Assembly: GCA_946800325.1 (NCBI GenBank)
Contig: OX326957.1
Location: forward strand, 26,259,054-26,323,053
Reading direction: 5' to 3'
DNA from: Luzula sylvatica
Lineage: Eukaryota > Streptophyta > Magnoliopsida > Poales > Juncaceae
DNA: 64,000 nucleotides
How positions within the stretch are numbered: position 1 is the first letter of the stretch; each line of letters begins with the position of its first letter. A program made the position numbers and the translations under genes. Below the pieces are notes generated by a model. It was not told the DNA's origin and ran no database searches. It worked only from the letters and a program-made list of their open reading frames with translations. Below are positions 59,234 to 64,000 of this stretch, one piece after another.

Positions 59234-59857
59234 GAATGACCTTATGATAGTGTATTTGATGCACTGTTTAAAAAAGTGAAAAAACGATGAAAAACGATGG
59301 AAAAACGGTGTTTCGGTGGAAAAACGTTCCGTTTTTTACAAAACGTTTGAAAAAATGGTCAAACGTTTTTTTACCGTGTTTGAGCCTCTTTTTTTGGGAA
59401 AAAATATTTTACGGTTCGAAAAACGTCCGTTTTTCACAACAAAAAAATTGGAATATTGATTATTTACCGTTTTTCAGCCCATTTTTTTTATTCAGCCCAA
59501 TAAAATATCATTTTTTTTACTTACGGTTGTCCCGAATGATGTTAATGATTTTACTATTTAGTTTATGTTTGGATTTGAGTTTATATTTTGATGTTACGTT
59601 TTGTTGGACATTCGTTTTGATGTTACTTTTATGTTAGACATTCGTTTTGATGTTATGTTTTATATGTTGGATGTTGTTTATGTTATTTTTTTACTATTAA
59701 AAAAATTAAATTATTATATATTTTTTTAGTTTCATCTATGAATTTTAATTAAATTATTATCGATTTCGGTGACCTTTTTTTTACCTTTTTCCACCGTTTT
59801 TTCACCATTTTACGGTCCCCGACCGTCCCGTACCGTTTTTCGTATTTTGCAACATTG

Positions 59858-60957
59858 ATTTGATGTAGAGAGTTATTTCAACTCGTGAAAGTCTCGAACA
59901 TCTTGAATATGAATTGTTGTCTTGAAAAATATTGTGGTAGATCATATGGTTTACAGTGTCAATATTTGGTATTGATTGTTGTGAATAACAATGATATATT
60001 ATTTGTTGTTATGTTTATGTGTACAATTGTTATACCTCACATATATTAATATATTTAACATTAATGTTGACTTGTTTGATGCTATTCAAAACAACAACAT
60101 ACATAAGATTATATAAAATACGCACAAGAAGGCACGAAAGACCGGGACCCTTCCTGGTTTAATATGATGGAGAAACCCGTAAACGAAGACTGCAAAAACG
60201 TAGAACCAAACCCGCAGAAGACTCGCCGAGAAGAACCGTAAAAGTTATGGCACAATACTCAACGGGAAATGCAAACAAGACTTGATGAGAAACACCCAAA
60301 ACTCCCGAAAAAAACGTGAAGAATTCCATAAAAAACTTTAACACCCACACAATCTCAAACAACTCTTTGATATACCCTAAACACACCCTAGAAGTGGCCG
60401 AACAAATCTCAAAGTATTTTACAATGAAAAAATTAAGAAAATTCACTATTTGTGCAAAAATCTTAATAGCGTCCTGACGGTTGATTAAGAAAATGCAAAT
60501 ATCTTAATAGCGTCGAGACGGACCAACCCAGTGTCCCGACACTTAGTCTTATTTTTGCAGCCCACACCCCATTATCAGGATTTCGTGGTGCTGGTGGTGT
60601 GTGTGTGTCCTATAAATAATGGAGCACCCCCATTCATTTTCTCCACTCCTTCAAGTTATATTGTGTAGAGAATTTCTAGTCACCATTGTTGCAAATTTGT
60701 GAGAGTTCCATTCTTTAGGCTAGTTCCAATTTTCGATATTTTTGAGAGAGTAGTCTTATTCTAAAGAACATTATTGAGAGATCATGTGGTTGATATGTGT
60801 AGTTGTTATATCCATTATTTTGTTGTGTAAAAAATCTACGTCATTATTAGTCTATTTTGTAATATGAAATATTATAAGTTGTTCATTACGTTTTGGTGAC
60901 GACGAGGCTATCCCCGGAGATGTATGCGTCGTTACGCCGAACTCCATTATCATCTCT
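59858..60957. repeat. Right arm of the inverted duplication, inner part
   Basis: Reverse complement of 56700-57849, lacking about 80 bp present on the left (56990-57120 region) where a C-run and TGGCACAATTTCAG sequence occur. It is interrupted at 60957 by the Harbinger element. Confidence 0.88.
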
Positions 60958-63436
60958 GGGCATGTTTGATTTGAGGGATTTTGGTGTATTGTACATGAGT
61001 ATCCTGTATTTTGACCAAAATCGGTTGTTTGATTTTATGTTGTATTGCATTTCATGCTTGAAATCCTTGTATTCTGTACTCCCGAAAAAAAAAGTGTATA
61101 ACAAAATCCACGAAATCTCTCTTGTCCGTGTATTTGATATTGGGTACTAAACATATTCATTCTGCTTGTTTTTCTCCACCCATTTTTCTCTCATCTCTTT
61201 TGACGCTTAGCCCTAGCTTATTCTGTTGAAGAAATCACCATTTTTCTCCTAACTTTTGTTCTTCCTCTATTCAGGTATAATTTTTGTTGACTTCTATTGC
61301 AAAGAAAAGCTTATTACGGAACTCTTTTGTTGCAATTTTTGTTTGAAAAGTCTCTTGAGATGAAGACAAAACTTTTTTTGATTTGTTTATTGCTTGCTCA
61401 CCTGATGAGGTTTCTTGCAAACTAGTATCTAGTTAGTGATTGGCTTGCAAAATAGTATCTAGCAATTTGTTTTATTGATTTGGTTGCTCTATTGAACCAG
61501 CACATCGTAAATAACTAGCAAAGAGACAAAATCAGTTATTAAGCGTATCCACTCTTAAGTGGTTAATATTCAATTAGTGTTAACTATGTTTCAATTAGCT
61601 TAATTTGTGTCCCATTTTTAATGTAATCTCTGAAATGAAACTTATACCCATTCTGAACTGGTTAATTGGTCCACTGACATTTATTTTTCATTTTGACAAA
61701 TAATCACTGCGTGCAATTAATTGATCCTTACCTTTTTAATTAATGTAGTTAGCTACAAAATGCAATGCAACATGGCTGAGGAACATAATCGCAAAAAGCG
61801 ATTAGCCGCTCATTTGTTTTTATTTACCTTTTGGATGATTTATCGCATACGAAAAAGAAAAGAAGAAAGGATGACACCTATTCCAGTCGAAGTAAGAAGG
61901 GGCCAAGCTGAGCAAAGAAGTGCATATCTCAGACGAAACATCTATGATTCCGATGTTGCGTGTCTCGAATTGTTTCGTATGAGGAGTGGGTTATTCTTGG
62001 GCTTATGCGCCAAGCTTAGAAATTTAAAATTATTGTGTGACAGACATGCAGTGGCGGTTGAGGAGCAAGTAGCGATGTTTTTGCATACGGTTGGTCACAA
62101 CGTTAGGAATAGGGTTATCAAAAGACATTTCATCCGTTCTGGCCATACCGTTAGTCGGTGTTTTCATGATGTCTTGTTAGCGATTGGTGAGTTGAGAAGT
62201 GAATATATGAAACCGCCCACCACCGAAACTTCTCCGGTGATTCTAAATAACCATAGGTATGCACCGTGTTTTAATAATTGTATTGGTGCCATTGACGGAA
62301 CACATACCCCATGCGAGGCCTCCACGAGAAAGAGCCGGTGCATTTATGGGTCGTAAATCACATTACACTCAAAATGTTCTTGCTGCCGTGGATTTTGATC
62401 TTCGTTTAACTTATGTCCTAGCCGGTTGGGAGGGTTCGGCTCATGATTCAAGAGTACTTGCATGTGCAATTGAAAGCGCATAAGGTATCTCCTTACCGAA
62501 AGGAAAATTCTATTTGGCCGATGCGGGATATGCTACACGTTCTGGATTTATCTCACCGTTTCGTGGGGTACGATATCATTTAAAAGAATTTTCTGACAAT
62601 TCACCCGCAACTGACAAAGAATTGTTTAACCATAGACATTCATATTTGTGCACTACTTCATAATTATATAATTTCTAGTGGACTCGATAGTTTAGTGCCA
62701 GATGAAGACGAAATTATGTTTCAACGAAATGAAGAAGTTCAATATCGGGGGGCAACAACTACTAGAGGGCGTCGTACTCGTAATGAAAGTCGAGAATGGG
62801 TCGCAATAAGAGACGACATAATGAGACAAATGTGGGAAAATCGTGAAACTCATTAACTTGTAATTTTTATTAAAACGTTTCAGATTTTGCTTATTTCATA
62901 TTAAGAAAATTGTGAGTTTTGTAATAGTTGTGCAGTGACTATTGTTTGGACACTTATGATTAGTTAATTATTTCTTTGATTCAAATATTATTTGGATTAA
63001 TTGTTATGAATGAATGAAATAGATGGATTAAGAATGGAATATAATGTTGTGCAGAGACATAATGGTTTTTTCTTAAAAAAAAAAAAAAAAAAATTCAAAC
63101 AAGTTGAGTTATTATATATGTCATGAATCAAATGGTATTTTTGTTTTGTTCTTAATTTTTCTTCAAACATTTTAATTTTTATATATATGTTAAGAATGGA
63201 ATATCCGACATGTATTATAATCAATTATTAATCATGAAATATTGAGCCAAATAACTATCACTAGCATAACTAAATTCACAATCCCTCTAATACAAGTCAA
63301 ACAATAGATTTTCATATCCATGATTTTGTAGTTCATCAAATCAAACAACCTCCATGAATAATCAAATCCATGTATAACCATATCCAGGTAATCTCAAATG
63401 CACTGTATACTAAAATCCCTCAAATCAAACATGCCC
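60958..63436 (+). mobile_element. PIF/Harbinger DNA transposon with TIRs and 3-bp TSD
   Basis: 2479 bp. Both ends carry GGGCATGTTTGATTTGAGGG (and five further matching bases) as inverted repeats. TCT flanks it on both sides (60955-60957 and 63437-63439). The uninterrupted sequence on the other arm near 56690-56705 shows the empty site with a single TCT. It contains the decayed transposase at 61772-62856; no Myb-type second protein was found. Confidence 0.95.
61772..62856 (+). pseudogene. PIF/Harbinger (HARBI1-type DDE) transposase, broken
   Basis: From MAEEHNRKKR the product runs 194 codons to 62356: YLRRNIYDSDVACLELFRMR, then RSGHTVSRCFHDVL (helix-turn-helix-like region) and NCIGAIDGTH with the first catalytic Asp. 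A frameshift near 62330 moves the reading to GRKSHYTQNVLAAVDFDLRL and YVLAGWEGSAHDSRVL (second Asp). A stop follows at 62481-62483, then LPKGKFYLADAGYATRSGF and GVRYHLKEF. After NHRHS the sequence jumps to LHNYIIS, so the part with the third acidic residue is missing. The tail RGRRTRNESREWVAIRDDIM ends at TAA 62854-62856. The element cannot make its own active transposase. An acceptor-like TTAATGTAG lies before the start. Confidence 0.9.
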
Positions 63437-63439
63437 TCT

Positions 63440-64000
63440 ATCTTTACTTTATTCAATTATTCATGTTTATTATTTTATTTTTTTTCTTTTTCTTTTTGAG
63501 GAACTTGAGTTTTTCTCGTACGCCATTTATATTTGTGTGTGAATCTAAACAACCGCATCTATAATTGTTAGAGTTATTTCGTAAGTTACATATCCATTCA
63601 TAATCAAGATTGTTTCTCACCAAGTGTGTTATTTTACTTTCCCGTAATCGTACTTTTTATTTTATTATTATTATTATTTTTTATCAGATTCTTTCGTTTT
63701 TTCTTGTTATCGACTTGTTCTTCATTTATTTATTCACGCGTTATTCGTAATTATTTTTTTTCAATTACTTTGTTAATCAGCACAACATCTATTATAAAAA
63801 TACCAAAATAAAAAATAACCATACAATTACACAATTTAAATATAATTTATAAATTTTGCATATAATTCATGTCACCCCTCTAGGCTATTTTGGGACAACA
63901 ATTAATACACACATTACTATTTTACAAAATAATAATTCGCTACAATAACGTTAAATAATTTTGAATATACACATGATTATAATTATAATAAAATGTGAAA
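63440..64000. repeat. Right arm of the inverted duplication, outer part
   Basis: Continues the right arm after the Harbinger insert: ATCTTTACTTTATTCAATTA... is the reverse complement of 56136-56700. Identity holds to the last base of the window, so the arm extends beyond it. Confidence 0.9.

Larger units (their letters stand above)
57850..59857. mobile_element. hAT-type element at the palindrome centre
   Basis: Starts CAATGTTGTAAAATACGG and ends CGTATTTTGCAACATTG (terminal inverted repeats of about 30 bp, continuing ACGGTACGGGAC / GTCCCGTACC). It holds the solo LTR at 58121-59233; without it the element is about 890 bp. The 8-bp flanks are CATCAAAT on the left and ATTTGATG on the right: inverted, not direct. 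The interior has AAACGATGGAAAAACGG runs and no coding region. Confidence 0.8.

Noticed and set aside
1..64000. Search for tRNA, rRNA, CRISPR or bacterial-type operons
   Set aside because: None seen; the window is intron-rich plant nuclear DNA. Short tRNA genes could still be missed by eye.

Overview
This is plant nuclear DNA, most likely from a eudicot. It is AT-rich and dense in introns and transposons, and its gene families (class III peroxidase, FRO, UNE12-type bHLH, SYLF-FYVE, STIPL1/NTR1) are plant families. I cannot name the species. All splice sites were placed by eye from reading frame, GT/GC...AG borders and family similarity; no alignment was run.

Layout. 0.4-5.9 kb: a tandem array of about four diverged copies of one unit. 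Only one copy keeps an intact gene, for a small secreted PIP-like peptide. 6.1-9.5 kb: solo LTRs and a LINE scrap. 10.0-11.1 kb: class III peroxidase (minus). 11.2-19.0 kb: mostly repeats, with a possible broken gene at 15.1-15.6 kb. 19.2-22.4 kb: ferric reductase oxidase, eight exons (plus). 23.2-24.7 kb: LINE fragment split by a hAT MITE. 26.25-28.36 kb: a 2.1-kb foldback element whose arms are built from about 26 short repeats each. 32.0-35.8 kb: head-to-head pair, CBP20 (minus) and a FYVE-SYLF protein (plus). 35.7-39.4 kb: tandem duplication carrying a scrap of the SYLF gene end. 42.4-44.2 kb: bHLH factor. 46.6-49.2 kb: STIPL1/NTR1 (minus). 49.5-50.8 kb: the 5' part of a LINE-like element. 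51.2-51.5 kb: small LEA/SAG21-like gene. 53.9-55.5 kb: F-box protein. 56.1-64.0 kb: a large inverted duplication centred on a hAT element (itself holding a solo LTR), with a 2.5-kb PIF/Harbinger element in the right arm.

The genes have no common pathway. Two code for nuclear RNA-processing factors (CBP20 in cap binding, STIPL1/NTR1 in spliceosome disassembly). FRO (iron reduction) and the peroxidase are redox enzymes at membrane and apoplast. The bHLH and LEA-like genes are linked by a duplication: an intact bHLH lies beside a broken LEA copy, and an intact LEA gene beside a bHLH 3' stump about 6.7 kb away.

The strongest unusual structures are the palindromic array at 26.25-28.36 kb, the inverted duplication at 56-64 kb with its nested elements, the decayed peptide-gene array, and the reciprocal bHLH/LEA duplication. 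I saw no tRNA, rRNA or CRISPR.
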